Origin: Pseudomonas resinovorans NBRC 106553
GTDB lineage: Bacteria; Pseudomonadota; Gammaproteobacteria; Pseudomonadales; Pseudomonadaceae
Assembly (NCBI RefSeq): GCF_000412695.1
Contig: NC_021499.1
Span: 930,001 to 994,000 of the forward strand
Reading direction: 5' to 3'
Length of the DNA: 64,000 nucleotides
The notes under the pieces are model-generated. The model saw only the letters and a program-made list of their open reading frames with translations. It had not been told where the DNA came from and made no database searches. Below are positions 26,947 through 37,024 of the stretch, in pieces (within the stretch, counting starts at the first letter, position 1; every line of letters starts with the position of its first letter). Made by a program: the position numbers and the translations under genes.

Positions 26947-26972
26947 AAAGCCGGGCCATGCCCGGCTTTTTT
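26947..26972 (+). terminator. Intrinsic terminator after the DUF3015 gene
   Basis: Stem AAAGCCGGGC / GCCCGGCTTT with loop CAT, followed by a T-run, 18 bases after the stop codon. Confidence 0.9.
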
Positions 26973-27083
26973 CTAGCCCCCCGTCGCTGCAAGGGGCATC
27001 CCAGACCCTGTCCGGGCAACGCTTGCAGCCAGAGGGACTAAGCTTGTGCGGCAGTTTGTCAGTTCATCCATTCGGAGCGTGCT

Positions 27084-29150
27084 ATGAACAATAACAACAG
27101 CGTCCTGCGCCACCTGCCCTGGGCAGTGCTGGCCGTGGCCGGCGCCTGTGCCCTGGGTGTCGTCGCGCTGCGTCGCGGCGAAGCGATCAACGCCCTGTGG
27201 ATCGTGGTCGCCGCTGTCGCCATCTACCTGCTCGCCTACCGCTACTACAGCCTGTTCATCGCCACCCGGGTGATGGAGCTGGACCCCAATCGTGCAACAC
27301 CGGCGGTGTTGAACAATGACGGCCTGGACTACGTCCCGACCAACAAGCACGTGCTGTTCGGCCACCACTTCGCCGCCATAGCCGGCGCCGGCCCGCTGGT
27401 GGGGCCTGTGCTCGCCGCGCAGATGGGCTACCTGCCCGGCACCCTCTGGCTGATCTCCGGGGTTGTCCTGGCCGGTGCGGTGCAGGACTTCATGGTGCTG
27501 TTCATTTCCAGCCGTCGTAACGGCCGCTCCCTGGGCGAGCTGGTGCGCGAGGAAATGGGCCAGGTGCCCGGCACCATCGCGCTGTTCGGCGCTTTCCTGA
27601 TCATGATCATCATCCTCGCGGTGCTCTCGCTGATCGTGGTGAAGGCCCTGGCCGAAAGCCCCTGGGGCATGTTCACCGTGATGGCGACCATTCCCATCGC
27701 GATGTTCATGGGCATCTACATGCGCTACATCCGCCCGGGCCGCATCGGCGAGATCTCGGTGGTGGGCGTGGTGCTGCTGCTGGGCTCCATCTGGCTCGGT
27801 GGCCAGATAGCGGCGGACCCGGTCTGGGGACCGGCCTTCACCTTCACCGGCGTGCAGATCACCTGGATGCTGATCGGCTACGGCTTTGTCGCTGCCGTGC
27901 TGCCGGTATGGCTGATCCTCGCCCCGCGTGACTACCTCTCCACCTTCCTCAAGATCGGCACCATAGTCGCATTGGCCATCGGCATCCTGATCACCATGCC
28001 CGAGCTGAAAATGCCGGCCCTGACCCAGTTCGTCGACGGCACCGGCCCGGTGTGGAAGGGCACCCTGTTCCCCTTCCTGTTCATCACCATCGCCTGCGGC
28101 GCGGTGTCCGGTTTCCACGCGCTGATTTCCTCGGGCACCACGCCCAAGCTGCTGGCCAGCGAAGCCCATGCCCGCTACATCGGCTACGGCGGCATGCTGA
28201 TGGAGTCCTTCGTGGCCATCATGGCCATGGTCGCCGCCTCGGTGATCGAGCCGGGCGTGTACTTCGCCATGAATAGCCCGCCGGCCGTGGTGGGTACCGA
28301 CGTGCACGCCGTGGCCGCCACGGTCACCAGTTGGGGCTTCGCCATCACTCCGGAACAGCTCGAGGCCACCGCTCGGGATATCGGCGAGCACACCGTGCTG
28401 GCCCGTGCCGGTGGTGCGCCGACCCTGGCCGTGGGCATCGCGCAGATCCTCCACCAGGTGTTGCCGGGCGAGAACACCATGGCCTTCTGGTACCACTTCG
28501 CGATCCTCTTCGAAGCGCTGTTCATCCTCACCGCGGTGGACGCGGGCACCCGCGCCGGGCGCTTCATGCTGCAGGACCTGCTGGGTGAGTTCGTTCCGGT
28601 GCTGAGTCGTACCGATTCCTGGACCGCCAACGTGATCGCCACCGCCGGCTGCGTGGCCCTCTGGGGCTGGCTGCTGTACCAGGGCGTGATCGACCCGCTG
28701 GGCGGCATCAACACCCTGTGGCCGCTGTTCGGCATCTCCAACCAGATGCTGGCGGGCATCGCCCTGATGCTGGGCTGCGTGGTGCTGATCAAGATGAAGC
28801 GCCAGCGCTATGTCTGGGTCACCCTGATCCCGGCCACCTGGCTGCTGATCTGCACCACCACCGCGGGCCTGATCAAGCTGCTCGACCCGAACCCGGCCGT
28901 GGGCTTCCTGGCGCTCGCCAAGAAGTACAGCGACGCCCTGGAAGCCGGCCAGATCCTGGCCCCGGCCAAGGACATCGCGCAGATGCAGCACGTGATCTTC
29001 AACGCCTACACCAACGCGGCGCTGACCGTGCTCTTCCTCTTCGTGGTGCTGAGCATCCTGTTCTACGCCATCAAGGTAGGGCGCGGCGCCTGGATGAAAC
29101 CGGAGCGCACCGACAAGGAATCGCCTTTCCAGCCGATTCCGGACGCCTGA
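27084..29150 (+). CDS. cstA: CstA family carbon-starvation / pyruvate transporter
   Basis: A 688-residue protein with about sixteen membrane helices, matching CstA/BtsT. E. coli members import pyruvate, and CstA is also linked to peptide uptake in starvation. Recognisable parts are DGLDYVPTNKHVLFGHHFAAIAGAGPLVGP, typical of the N-terminal CstA domain, the TGCAVSGFH-like ACGAVSGFHALISSGTTPK, and LFGISNQMLAGIAL near the C-terminus. GGAGCG precedes the ATG. It is followed 12 bases later by the YbdD/YjiX-type small gene, the usual partner. Confidence 0.94.
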   Translation: MNNNNSVLRHLPWAVLAVAGACALGVVALRRGEAINALWIVVAAVAIYLLAYRYYSLFIATRVMELDPNRATPAVLNNDGLDYVPTNKHVLFGHHFAAIAGAGPLVGPVLAAQMGYLPGTLWLISGVVLAGAVQDFMVLFISSRRNGRSLGELVREEMGQVPGTIALFGAFLIMIIILAVLSLIVVKALAESPWGMFTVMATIPIAMFMGIYMRYIRPGRIGEISVVGVVLLLGSIWLGGQIAADPVWGPAFTFTGVQITWMLIGYGFVAAVLPVWLILAPRDYLSTFLKIGTIVALAIGILITMPELKMPALTQFVDGTGPVWKGTLFPFLFITIACGAVSGFHALISSGTTPKLLASEAHARYIGYGGMLMESFVAIMAMVAASVIEPGVYFAMNSPPAVVGTDVHAVAATVTSWGFAITPEQLEATARDIGEHTVLARAGGAPTLAVGIAQILHQVLPGENTMAFWYHFAILFEALFILTAVDAGTRAGRFMLQDLLGEFVPVLSRTDSWTANVIATAGCVALWGWLLYQGVIDPLGGINTLWPLFGISNQMLAGIALMLGCVVLIKMKRQRYVWVTLIPATWLLICTTTAGLIKLLDPNPAVGFLALAKKYSDALEAGQILAPAKDIAQMQHVIFNAYTNAALTVLFLFVVLSILFYAIKVGRGAWMKPERTDKESPFQPIPDA

Positions 29151-29162
29151 GGAGGAGCCCAT

Positions 29163-29366
29163 ATGTTCAACGACCTGAGCCGCATGGGTAAGTACCTGGG
29201 ACAGGCGGCCCGGATGCTGGTGGGCATGCCCGACTACGACAACTACGTCGAGCACACCCGCACCAAGCACCCGGACAAGCCGGTGATGAGTTACGAGGAA
29301 TTCTTCCGCGAGCGCCAGGAGGCGCGTTACGGCGGCGGCAAGGGGAGGCCCGTGCGCTGTTGCTGA
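29163..29366 (+). CDS. YbdD/YjiX family small protein
   Basis: A 67-residue cytoplasmic protein with the family core [44 protein letters not shown] and a terminal CC. Such genes (DUF466) almost always follow cstA/btsT and probably assist or regulate the transporter. GAGGAG precedes the ATG. It ends the operon, with a clear terminator 13 bases later. Confidence 0.92.
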   Translation: MFNDLSRMGKYLGQAARMLVGMPDYDNYVEHTRTKHPDKPVMSYEEFFRERQEARYGGGKGRPVRCC

Positions 29367-29379
29367 GTGAGCGCTAGTC

Positions 29380-29411
29380 AAAACGCCACGGCATTGCCGT
29401 GGCGTTTTTGT
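29380..29411 (+). terminator. Intrinsic terminator of the cstA operon
   Basis: A 13-bp stem (29380-29392 with 29396-29408), loop ATT, followed by TTTTTG. Confidence 0.92.
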
Positions 29412-29439
29412 TTGCGCTCCGTGATTGGGAATCCCGCAG

Positions 29440-29523
29440 GTAGGATGGGTTGAGCGCAGCGATACCCATCACATCGGCCGATGGATATCGCAGGCTCGCG
29501 GAACGCCGCCCGATCCATCCTAC
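29440..29523. repeat. Repeat family B, full inverted copy
   Basis: Left arm begins GTAGGATGGGTTGAGCGCAG and continues CGATACCCATC; the right arm ends CGATCCATCCTAC. The central part (ATGGATATCGCAGGCTCGCG) is degenerate. Related copies lie at 13543, 30818, 30897 and 44942. Confidence 0.8.
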
Positions 29524-29535
29524 GAAATCCTTCTG

Positions 29536-29595
29536 GTAGCCCGGATGCAATCCGGGGACGGTGGTGCGCAAACTCCCGGATTGCATCCGGGCTAC
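29536..29595. repeat. Long inverted repeat, GTAGCCCGGATGCAATCC type
   Basis: Two 21-base arms (29536-29556 and 29575-29595), nearly exact inverted copies starting GTAGCCCGGATGCAATCC, around an 18-base spacer. This is a REP type common in Pseudomonas and other gammaproteobacteria. Only one copy is in the window. Confidence 0.85.
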
Positions 29596-29729
29596 TGACC
29601 TGTGGCACGGCTCACGATTTTGGCAATCCGGCAGCCACACACAAGCACCTGGCAGCCAGGGCCATGACAGCTGGGGCGGTGATCCTTCTAATCCTTCCAG
29701 CCCCCACGGGAGCGGGGCGGGAGGGAACC

Positions 29730-30797
29730 ATGAAGAAGACGTTCTGCCTGCTGCTGTTATCGGCCCTGGCGGGCCTGGCCCACGCCGAAGAGGTGTTGCG
29801 GGTCTACAACTGGACCAACTACATCGAGCCCGAGGTGCTCGCCGCCTTCCAGCGTGAGAGCGGTGTGCGCGTCGAATACGAGACCTTCAACACCGCCGCC
29901 GACCTGGATGCGGCCCTGGCGGGAGCGCCCAGGTACGACCTGGTGGTGCCCTCGCATTTCCAGCTGGCCCGCCTGATCGACGAGAAGCGCCTGCAGGCGC
30001 TGGACGTCGCCAAGCTGCCCCATTACGGCAGCCTGGACCCGGCGCTGCTGGCCATGCTCGCCGGCTTCGGTTCGGCCAACCGTTACGTGGTGCCCTATCT
30101 CTGGGGCTCAGTGGGGCTGGTGAGCAACCCGACCCTGGCCCAGCCGGCGTTCGGCGGCTCCCTGCCCAATAGCTGGAGCCTGCTCTTCGACGAGCAACAG
30201 CGCGCGCGCCTGGCCGGCTGCGGCGTGGGGCTGCTGGATGCGCCGGAGGAAACCCTGTCGCTCTGGCTCAACTACCGGGGGCGCAACCTCAGCCTCGGCG
30301 GCACCCGGCAGATCGACCAGGCCGGCAAGCAGCTGCTGGCCCTGCAGTCGCAAGTGCGCAACCTGGACAACGACCGCTACGTCGACGACCTCGCCAGCGG
30401 CAAGCTCTGCGTGGCCATGGCCTGGGTCGGCCACGCGCTGACGGCGGCCGAGCGCAATCCGGCGCTGCGCTTCCAGATTCCCGACGAGGGCGCGCTGGTG
30501 TTCATCGACAGCCTGGCAATTCCCGCCAACGCGGCGCGGCCGGACCTGGCCTACCGCTTCATCGACTACCTGCTGCAGCCCGACAACGCTCGGCGCAACG
30601 CCCTGGCTTCGCGCTTCTATTCGCCGTTGGCCGCCGATTCGCCGGAGATGCAGAGGCTGGCCCGCGAGCAGCCGGTGCTGGTGCCCGACCAGGCGGAGCG
30701 CAAGCGCCTGTACTTCCTGGAGCGCCTGACGCCGGAGCAGAAGGCGCGGGTCGATGGGTTGTGGCAGCAGATCAAGGCGGCGCGGCATTCCGGTTGA
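29730..30797 (+). CDS. Extracellular polyamine-type solute-binding protein (PotF/SpuD-like)
   Basis: A 355-residue periplasmic binding protein. The signal peptide MKKTFCLLLLSALAGLAHA is followed by EEVLRVYNWTNYIEPEVLAAF, the start typical of putrescine/spermidine receptors PotD, PotF and SpuD/E. Later VVPYLWGSVGLVSNP and the end FLERLTPEQKARVDGLWQQIK also match. No permease or ATPase gene is nearby, so it either works with a transporter encoded elsewhere or acts as a sensor. The ATG at 29730 follows GGGAGGGAA and begins the signal peptide. Confidence 0.88.
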   Translation: MKKTFCLLLLSALAGLAHAEEVLRVYNWTNYIEPEVLAAFQRESGVRVEYETFNTAADLDAALAGAPRYDLVVPSHFQLARLIDEKRLQALDVAKLPHYGSLDPALLAMLAGFGSANRYVVPYLWGSVGLVSNPTLAQPAFGGSLPNSWSLLFDEQQRARLAGCGVGLLDAPEETLSLWLNYRGRNLSLGGTRQIDQAGKQLLALQSQVRNLDNDRYVDDLASGKLCVAMAWVGHALTAAERNPALRFQIPDEGALVFIDSLAIPANAARPDLAYRFIDYLLQPDNARRNALASRFYSPLAADSPEMQRLAREQPVLVPDQAERKRLYFLERLTPEQKARVDGLWQQIKAARHSG

Positions 30798-30817
30798 GTT
30801 AGGGGGAGTGGTTCGGA

Positions 30818-30891
30818 TCGTAGGATGGGTTGAGCGGAGCGATACCCATGCGGGCAGGATTGATGGGTATCGCAAGCTCAACCCATCCTAC
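30818..30891. repeat. Repeat family B, full inverted copy
   Basis: Left arm GTAGGATGGGTTGAGCGGAG then CGATACCCATG; right arm GATGGGTATCGCAAGCTCAA then CCCATCCTAC. The arms are near-perfect inverted copies, giving a long hairpin 21 bases after the binding-protein stop. Confidence 0.88.
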
Positions 30892-30896
30892 GTGCT

Positions 30897-30925
30897 GATG
30901 GGTTTCGTACCTCAACCCATCCTAC
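30897..30925. repeat. Repeat family B, half copy
   Basis: GATGGGTTTCGTACCTCAAC then CCATCCTAC repeats the right arm of the preceding element with a few changes, five bases further on. A tandem half copy of this kind suggests local duplication. Confidence 0.7.
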
Positions 30926-30970
30926 GTCGCTACGCTTGAGCGTCGGCGCCTGAGGCCAACAAGCCCCAAA

Positions 30971-30996
30971 GAAAAAGCCCGGCATTGCCGGGCTTC
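30971..30996 (-). terminator. Intrinsic terminator of glyA
   Basis: Stem AAGCCCGGC / GCCGGGCTT (30975-30983 with 30987-30995), loop of three, followed on the minus strand by TTTTTC. It lies 20 bases beyond the glyA stop. Confidence 0.88.
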
Positions 30997-31015
30997 TTCA
31001 TTGCGCGTCTGTCGC

Positions 31016-32269
31016 TTACTTGCCGTAAACCGGCAGCTTGGCGCAAACGGCCTTGACCTGCTCGCGTACGCGGTCGACCACGGACTCGTCGCCCATGTTC
31101 TCCAGGATGTCGCAGATCCAGGTGGCCAGCTCGCGGCACTCGACTTCCTTGAAGCCGCGGGTGGTGACGGCCGGGGTGCCGATGCGCAGGCCCGAGGTGA
31201 CGAAGGGCGAGCGCGGGTCGTTGGGCACCGAGTTCTTGTTCACGGTGATGAAGGCGCGACCCAGGGCGGCGTCGGCGTCCTTACCGGTGATGTCCTGCTT
31301 GATCAGGCTGAGCAGGAACAGGTGGTTCTGGGTGCCGCCGGAGACCACGTCGAAGCCGCGGTCGATGAAGACCTGGGCCATGGCCTGGGCGTTCTTCACC
31401 ACTTGCTGCTGGTAGGCCTTGAACTCGGGCTGCAGGGCTTCCTTGAAGCACACGGCCTTGGCGGCGATCACGTGCTCCAGCGGGCCACCCTGGGCGCCCG
31501 GGAAGACGGCGGAGTTCAGCTTCTTCTCGATCTCTTCGTTCTTGCGAGCGAGGATCAGGCCGCCGCGCGGGCCGCGCAGGGTCTTGTGGGTGGTGGTGGT
31601 GACCACGTCGGCGAAGGGTACCGGGTTCGGGTACACGCCAGCGGCGACCAGGCCGGCCACGTGGGCCATGTCGACGAACAGGTAGGCACCTACCTTGTCG
31701 GCGATGGCGCGGAAGCGCGGGAAGTCCAGGACCTGGGAGTAGGCGGAGAAGCCGGCGACGATCATCTTCGGCTTGTGCTCCACGGCCAGGCGCTCGACTT
31801 CGTCGTAGTCGATCAGGCCGTTGGCGTCGATGCCGTACTGCACGGCGTTGTACAGCTTGCCGGAGGAGGAGACGCTGGCGCCGTGGGTCAGGTGACCGCC
31901 GTGGGCCAGGCTCATGCCGAGGATGGTGTCACCGGCCGACAGCAGGGCCAGGTAGACGGCGCTGTTGGCCTGGGAACCGGCGTGGGGCTGGACGTTGGCG
32001 TAGTCGGCGCCGAACAGCTCCTTGGCGCGGTCGATGGCCAGCTGCTCGACGATGTCGACGTATTCGCAGCCGCCGTAGTAGCGCTTGCCCGGGTAGCCTT
32101 CGGCGTACTTGTTGGTCAGTACCGAGCCCTGGGCTTCCATCACCGCCGGGCTGGTGTAGTTCTCGGAGGCGATCAGCTCGATGTGCTCTTCCTGGCGTTG
32201 GGCTTCCTGCTCCATCGCGGCGAAGAGTTCTGCATCGTAGCGGGCGAGGGTCAAATCACGGCTGAACAT
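31016..32269 (-). CDS. glyA: Serine hydroxymethyltransferase
   Basis: A 417-residue PLP enzyme that converts serine and tetrahydrofolate to glycine and methylene-tetrahydrofolate in the cytoplasm. The PLP-lysine motif [16 protein letters not shown] is intact, as are [21 protein letters not shown] at the N-terminus and [12 protein letters not shown]. Length is exactly that of the family. It lies directly downstream of morA on the same strand, an arrangement also remembered for glyA3-morA in P. aeruginosa, but 131 bases separate them and it probably has its own promoter. Pseudomonas usually has several glyA copies; which this is cannot be told here. Confidence 0.97.
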   Translation of the reverse strand: MFSRDLTLARYDAELFAAMEQEAQRQEEHIELIASENYTSPAVMEAQGSVLTNKYAEGYPGKRYYGGCEYVDIVEQLAIDRAKELFGADYANVQPHAGSQANSAVYLALLSAGDTILGMSLAHGGHLTHGASVSSSGKLYNAVQYGIDANGLIDYDEVERLAVEHKPKMIVAGFSAYSQVLDFPRFRAIADKVGAYLFVDMAHVAGLVAAGVYPNPVPFADVVTTTTHKTLRGPRGGLILARKNEEIEKKLNSAVFPGAQGGPLEHVIAAKAVCFKEALQPEFKAYQQQVVKNAQAMAQVFIDRGFDVVSGGTQNHLFLLSLIKQDITGKDADAALGRAFITVNKNSVPNDPRSPFVTSGLRIGTPAVTTRGFKEVECRELATWICDILENMGDESVVDRVREQVKAVCAKLPVYGK

Positions 32270-32400
32270 GGCGGTCCTCTTAAGGATCGGTACTGGGAAA
32301 GGGGCGCATTCTACCTGATCGGTCGCGGGCTGGCATATGAAGGTCGGTCATGTGACAGACAAGCGGGCTTCATGTGGCCATTGCGGTGGGAGCTGGCCGC

Positions 32401-35400
32401 TCAGCTGAGGATGAAGTCGGTGGCGGCGCCGAACAGCCGCTCGAACTGGACCGCCGGCATCGGGTGGCCGAACAGGTAGCCCTGCACTTCGTCGCAGCCG
32501 TGCTCGCGGAGGAAGCCCAACTGGGCCGGGGTTTCCACGCCTTCGGCGATCACCGCCAGGTTCAGGCTGTGGGCCATGGCGATGATCGCGCGGGCGATCT
32601 GGGCGTCCCGCTCGCCATCGGGCAGGCCGTCGACGAAGCTGCGGTCGATCTTCAGCACATCGATGGGGAACTGCTTGAGGTAGTTGAGCGAGGAGTAGCC
32701 GGTGCCGAAGTCGTCCACCGCGATGCACAGGCCCAGGCGCTTGAGGTTCTCCAGGATGGCCATGGCCTCGCCGACGTCGCGCATCAGGATGCTCTCTGTC
32801 AGTTCCAGCTCCAGGCAGGCCGGGGGCAGGCCGCAGTCGTCGATGATCGCGGCGATGCGTTCGGCCAGCTGGCCATCGGCGAACTGGCGGGCGGAGAGGT
32901 TCACCGAGATCTTCGGCAGGCGCATCTTCGCCTGGTGCCAGGTCTTGAGCTGGCGGCAGGCCTCGGCCAGCACCCAGTCGCCGACCTGCACCACCAGGCC
33001 GAGCTCTTCGAGTACCGGGATGAATTCGCTCGGCGGCACCAGGCCGCGCTTGGGGTGGCGCCAGCGCAGCAGGGCCTCGACGCCGGTCAGGCGCTTGCCG
33101 TCGCCGGAGAACTGCGGCTGGTAGTAGAGCAGGAACTCGCCCTGCTCCAGGGCATGGCGCAGGTCGCTTTCCAGCTCCAGGCGCTCCAGCGCGCGGGCGT
33201 TCATGTCGGCCTGGTAGAACTGGAAGTTGTTCTTGCCGCGTTCCTTGGCGTGGTACATGGCGGTGTCGGCGTTCTTCATCAGCTGGCTCAACTCGCGGCC
33301 GTCCTGGGGCGAGAGGGCGATGCCGATGCTGGCGGTGACGAAGAACTCGCGGCCTTCGAGGACGAAGGGGCGGGCCAGGTTGCCGAGAATCTGTTCGGCC
33401 ACATGGATGGCCTGGTTCAGCGCGCCTTCGCGGGTGGCGCGCGGCTGCAGCAGCAGGGTGAACTCGTCGCCGCCCATGCGCGCCACGGTGTCGTCCTCGT
33501 GCACGCAGGTGGCCAGGCGCACAGCCACGTCCTTGAGCATGCGGTCGCCGGCGGCATGGCCGAGGGAGTCGTTGATCGGCTTGAAGCGGTCGAGGTCGAG
33601 GAACATCAGCACCACCCATTCCTGGTTCCGCTCGGCGTACTGCAAGGCGGTATGCAGGCGGTCCTGGAACAGGGTGCGGTTGGGCAGGTGGGTCAGGCCG
33701 TCGTAGTAGGCCAGGCGGTGGATGCGCTGTTCGCTGGCCTTGCGCTCGCTGATGTCGCTGAAGAAGCAGACATAGCTGACCAGGTCGCCTTCCTCGTCGT
33801 GCACGGCGGTGATGCCGACCCAGGCCGGGTAGCTGTCGCCCTCGCGGCGCTTGAGCCAGATCTCGCCTTCCCAGCTGCCGCGCTGGTTGAGCTGGCTGAT
33901 GATGAAGGTGAGCTGGTTGGCCTGCTGGCGGTCGGCCGTGAGCATCGCCGGCAACTGGTCCAGCACCTCGCTGGCGGCGTGGCCGGTGATGCGGCAGAAG
34001 GCTTCGTTGACCTGGACGATGTAGCCGGCCGGGTCGGTGACCAGGATGGCCGAGGTGGAGTGCTCGAATACCGTGGCCGCCATGCGCATGTCCTTCTCGG
34101 CGCGGCGTTGCTGGCTGACGTCGCGGCCGACGCCGAGCATGCCTTCGAAGCGGCCGTACTCGTCCCACATCAGCATGGTGCGCAGTTCCACCGGGATCTT
34201 CTGGCCATCGGCGCGCATGCAGTCGAAGAGGAACAGGCGCGCCGGCATCTGGGTGCGCAGTTCCGCCAGGCGCTGGGGATTGCCCAGGGCGTTGCGGATA
34301 TGCTCCAGCTGTTCGAACAGGTTGACCATCTGCCGTGGGTCGGCGGACATGCCCTGGAAGCCGTTGGCGATGGTCCATTCGGCGCTGTAGCCGAGCACCG
34401 GCAGCACCGAGGGGCTGACGTAGCTGAGCTGCAGCTCGCTGTCGGTGGTGAAGATCACGTCGCTGATGCTTTCGGCGAGCATGCGGTAGCGGCGCCCGCT
34501 CTCACGCATGGACTCGGTGGCTTCGATCTGTTCGGTGATGTCCTTGGCCACGCCGATCAGGCGGCTGACCCGGCCGTTGTCGTCGCGGGACAGGGCCTGC
34601 TCGCGTACGTCGAACCAGCGCCAGCTGCCGTCCTTGTGGCGCCAGCGCAGCTGGCACTGCAGCAGCATGCCATCGCCCACCACCTGCTGCAGGCTGCGCA
34701 CGCGCGAGTAGAGTTCGGCGTCGTCCGGGTGCAGCACCGACTCCCAGAAGCGCTCGCCCATCCTGCGGATGTCGTCGCGGTCGTAGCCCAGCTGCGGGGC
34801 CAGGCGGTTGTTGGTGAGCATCACCCGCTTGTCGATCATGTCGTGGACATAGAGGGTGTCGGGCAGCGCCAGCACCACGTCGGACCAGAAGCGCTCGCGC
34901 TCGATCAGCGAAAGCTCCACTTCCTTGCGGCTGGTGATGTCGTTGATGCTGAGGGTGACGGCTTCCAGGTCCTGGATCATGTCCGGCAGGTGCACCACCA
35001 GCCAGATGTGCCGCACCTGGCCTTGGGGCGTGACGAACTGGCTTTCCATTTCAAGATGCTTGCTGCCGCCCAGCAAGGCCGTCATCAGTTGGAAGCGGAT
35101 GCCGCCCTCGCGCAGTGGCTGGCTGCCGATCAGTTGGCGCCAGGCCTGTTCGTTGCTGTTGACCTCCAGCAGGCGCATGCCCACCTGGTTGATCTCGGTG
35201 ATGCGCAACAGCTTCAACAGTTCCGGATGGCGCTGCGGGTTGGCGCGGAGCCAGGCGGCCAGGCTGGCGCGGTCGCGCATGCCCTGCTGGATCAGGTGCT
35301 TGCGCAGCTCGGCGAGGTCGAGCACGCAGAGGGCGATGCCGCCGCCCTCGAAGATGTCCTGGTAGCGCCGCCGGGTTTCCTGCAGGACGCGCAGGGCGTG

Positions 35401-36645
35401 CTGTTCCTCGGTGACGTCGCGCAGTACCCAGACGTAGCCGAGCAGTTGCGCGCCATCGGTGAGGTCATTGCGGGTCACGGCCAGCAGGCGCTGCTCATGG
35501 CCGTTTTCAAACGGCACCAGGTCCGAGACCAGTTGGTGGTCCAGGCCGGGGGTATTGAGCAGCAGCGGGTCAAGGCCTGGCAGCAGGGCCAGCAGGTGAT
35601 GGTCCTGGGCGGCCGCGCCGCTGACGCCGAACAGGCTCTCGGCCTGGGGGTTGAGGTAGCTCACGCGACCGTCCACCTGGGTCACCAGCACCCGTTCCTC
35701 GATCACCCCCAGGGCGCTGGCTGCCTGGCGCAGGGAGCGCCGCGAGGCGTCGTTGAGGGCGCGCAGGCCACGTTGTTCGCGCTGCAGGAAGTACAGGGCG
35801 ATCAACGCCAGGCTGGCGGCGATGAAGAACAGCAGCAGCTTGCTGAGCAGTTCCGGCAGCAGGTGGGCGCGTACCTGGCGCTCGTCGTGCAGGGCGCGCA
35901 GTTGCCAGTCGCTGTGGCCGAGGGCCGAGACGAGGATGGTCTGGCCTTCCTGCTCGGCGGTCACCGGCATGATGATCGGGCTGTGGACGGTGCGGCCGCT
36001 CTGCGCCAGGACCCGTTGCAGGAAGTGGTCCTCCAGCAGCCAGCGGTAATCGCGGTCCTCGTGCTTGAGCAGCCAGGTGCGGATGGCCTCGGCGTCCATG
36101 CGCAGGACCCAGTAACCGCTGGGCTCGGGGAACGGCGACTGGCGCAGGACCAGGTACACCTCGCCACGCCCCACGGGGCTGAAGGCGTAGTGGTAGACCT
36201 GCCCTTCGGCGCGTTGCACCAGGTTGGCGAGGAACAATTCGTCGTCGCTATCGGGCTGGGTGTCGGCCAGCACGCCGCCATTGGGGTTGAGCCAGGCCAG
36301 GCTGCGCGAGGCCGGCAGCAGCGGGCGCAGCAGGTCGAGGGCGGCCAGGCGCTGGTTCTCGTTGCTGGACTCCGGCTCGCGTTGGCGCAGCAGGGCGATG
36401 ACCGCGTCGGCCTTCAATTGCATGACCAGTTCGAGGTGGCTGGCCAGCTCGCGGGTCAGGGTGTAGTTGCGATCCCGTGCGCCTTCCTGCAGCTGGCGAT
36501 ATTCCTGATGCAGCTGCCAGAGCAGCAGGGTCAGCATCAGTAGCACCAGGCCCACCAGCAGCCCTTTGACCGAACGGCGCGTGGGGGCACCGGCCAGGGG
36601 AGATCCTGGCTCGCTCGGCGGTGGAGAGAGGGGGCTGGTTGGCAC
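32401..36645 (-). CDS. morA: MorA, membrane PAS-GGDEF-EAL c-di-GMP regulator
   Basis: A 1414-residue protein almost identical in length to P. aeruginosa MorA. Residues 1-290 hold two membrane helices (about 28-49 and 262-288) around a periplasmic sensor domain. Several PAS/PAC modules follow (about 300-960), then a GGDEF domain with GGDEF at 1058-1062 and an EAL domain with EAL at 1190-1192. Both active-site motifs are intact, so it may be a bifunctional diguanylate cyclase/phosphodiesterase. MorA controls motility, flagellar timing and biofilm dispersal in Pseudomonas. The divergent ettA gene shares the upstream region. Confidence 0.96.
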   Translation of the reverse strand: MPTSPLSPPPSEPGSPLAGAPTRRSVKGLLVGLVLLMLTLLLWQLHQEYRQLQEGARDRNYTLTRELASHLELVMQLKADAVIALLRQREPESSNENQRLAALDLLRPLLPASRSLAWLNPNGGVLADTQPDSDDELFLANLVQRAEGQVYHYAFSPVGRGEVYLVLRQSPFPEPSGYWVLRMDAEAIRTWLLKHEDRDYRWLLEDHFLQRVLAQSGRTVHSPIIMPVTAEQEGQTILVSALGHSDWQLRALHDERQVRAHLLPELLSKLLLFFIAASLALIALYFLQREQRGLRALNDASRRSLRQAASALGVIEERVLVTQVDGRVSYLNPQAESLFGVSGAAAQDHHLLALLPGLDPLLLNTPGLDHQLVSDLVPFENGHEQRLLAVTRNDLTDGAQLLGYVWVLRDVTEEQHALRVLQETRRRYQDIFEGGGIALCVLDLAELRKHLIQQGMRDRASLAAWLRANPQRHPELLKLLRITEINQVGMRLLEVNSNEQAWRQLIGSQPLREGGIRFQLMTALLGGSKHLEMESQFVTPQGQVRHIWLVVHLPDMIQDLEAVTLSINDITSRKEVELSLIERERFWSDVVLALPDTLYVHDMIDKRVMLTNNRLAPQLGYDRDDIRRMGERFWESVLHPDDAELYSRVRSLQQVVGDGMLLQCQLRWRHKDGSWRWFDVREQALSRDDNGRVSRLIGVAKDITEQIEATESMRESGRRYRMLAESISDVIFTTDSELQLSYVSPSVLPVLGYSAEWTIANGFQGMSADPRQMVNLFEQLEHIRNALGNPQRLAELRTQMPARLFLFDCMRADGQKIPVELRTMLMWDEYGRFEGMLGVGRDVSQQRRAEKDMRMAATVFEHSTSAILVTDPAGYIVQVNEAFCRITGHAASEVLDQLPAMLTADRQQANQLTFIISQLNQRGSWEGEIWLKRREGDSYPAWVGITAVHDEEGDLVSYVCFFSDISERKASEQRIHRLAYYDGLTHLPNRTLFQDRLHTALQYAERNQEWVVLMFLDLDRFKPINDSLGHAAGDRMLKDVAVRLATCVHEDDTVARMGGDEFTLLLQPRATREGALNQAIHVAEQILGNLARPFVLEGREFFVTASIGIALSPQDGRELSQLMKNADTAMYHAKERGKNNFQFYQADMNARALERLELESDLRHALEQGEFLLYYQPQFSGDGKRLTGVEALLRWRHPKRGLVPPSEFIPVLEELGLVVQVGDWVLAEACRQLKTWHQAKMRLPKISVNLSARQFADGQLAERIAAIIDDCGLPPACLELELTESILMRDVGEAMAILENLKRLGLCIAVDDFGTGYSSLNYLKQFPIDVLKIDRSFVDGLPDGERDAQIARAIIAMAHSLNLAVIAEGVETPAQLGFLREHGCDEVQGYLFGHPMPAVQFERLFGAATDFILS

Positions 36646-37024
36646 GGATTGCGTTCCTGCTGTTACTGCTCGATTGGCAGGTGGCGGGGCGTCCCGGACC
36701 CTCGGTCCGCGGGCCGGCTAGCATGCCTTGACGGCCTGTAAAGTGCCAGTACGACCGACGAATATCGTTTGCCCTCCCTGGTGCATTCCGGTAGTTCCGC
36801 GCGCGGGGCGATCGTTCCTTGCCACTCCCGCCCTGTCCGCAGCTTATCGGCAGGATCCGGGCTGTCTTGACCCCCTCCGGATGCACGACGATCGTGCGGC
36901 CGAATGTCGGGCGGAGGGCCCGGCGCCGTGCCGGAGGGCTGAAACTGGGGCAGTTCGGCGGCCGCATTTGCTAATATGCGCGGACTTTTGGCGCCTTTTT
37001 GTCTTTTTTAGGGAGTGCTGCACT
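36646..37024. promoter_or_regulatory. Divergent morA / ettA control region
   Basis: A 379-base gene-free stretch. TAATAT at 36972-36977 is a -10-like element about 50 bases before the ettA start, with no convincing -35. GCACGACGATCGTGC near 36885 is a short palindrome, and a G/C-rich region around 36905-36945 could form hairpins in a long ettA leader. No known riboswitch or small RNA was recognised. Confidence 0.5.

Larger units (their letters stand above)
29412..29729. other. Gene-free stretch filled by palindromic repeats
   Basis: Between the cstA-operon terminator and the binding-protein gene no coding frame with a binding site was found. The space holds a family B inverted repeat (29440-29523), a different long inverted repeat (29536-29595), and about 130 bases that must contain the promoter of the next gene. 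No clear -35/-10 pair was seen. Confidence 0.7.

Noticed and set aside
29412..29729. Small gene or N-terminal extension of the binding protein in the gap
   Set aside because: Frames run through palindromic repeats and lack binding sites; the signal peptide starts at 29730.
29440..30925. CRISPR array
   Set aside because: Repeats are inverted, irregularly spaced and belong to two families; no regular direct repeats, spacers or cas genes occur.
32374..36543. A 1389-codon frame opposite morA
   Set aside because: Same shadow effect; the translation has no domain, while the minus strand gives a complete PAS-GGDEF-EAL protein.
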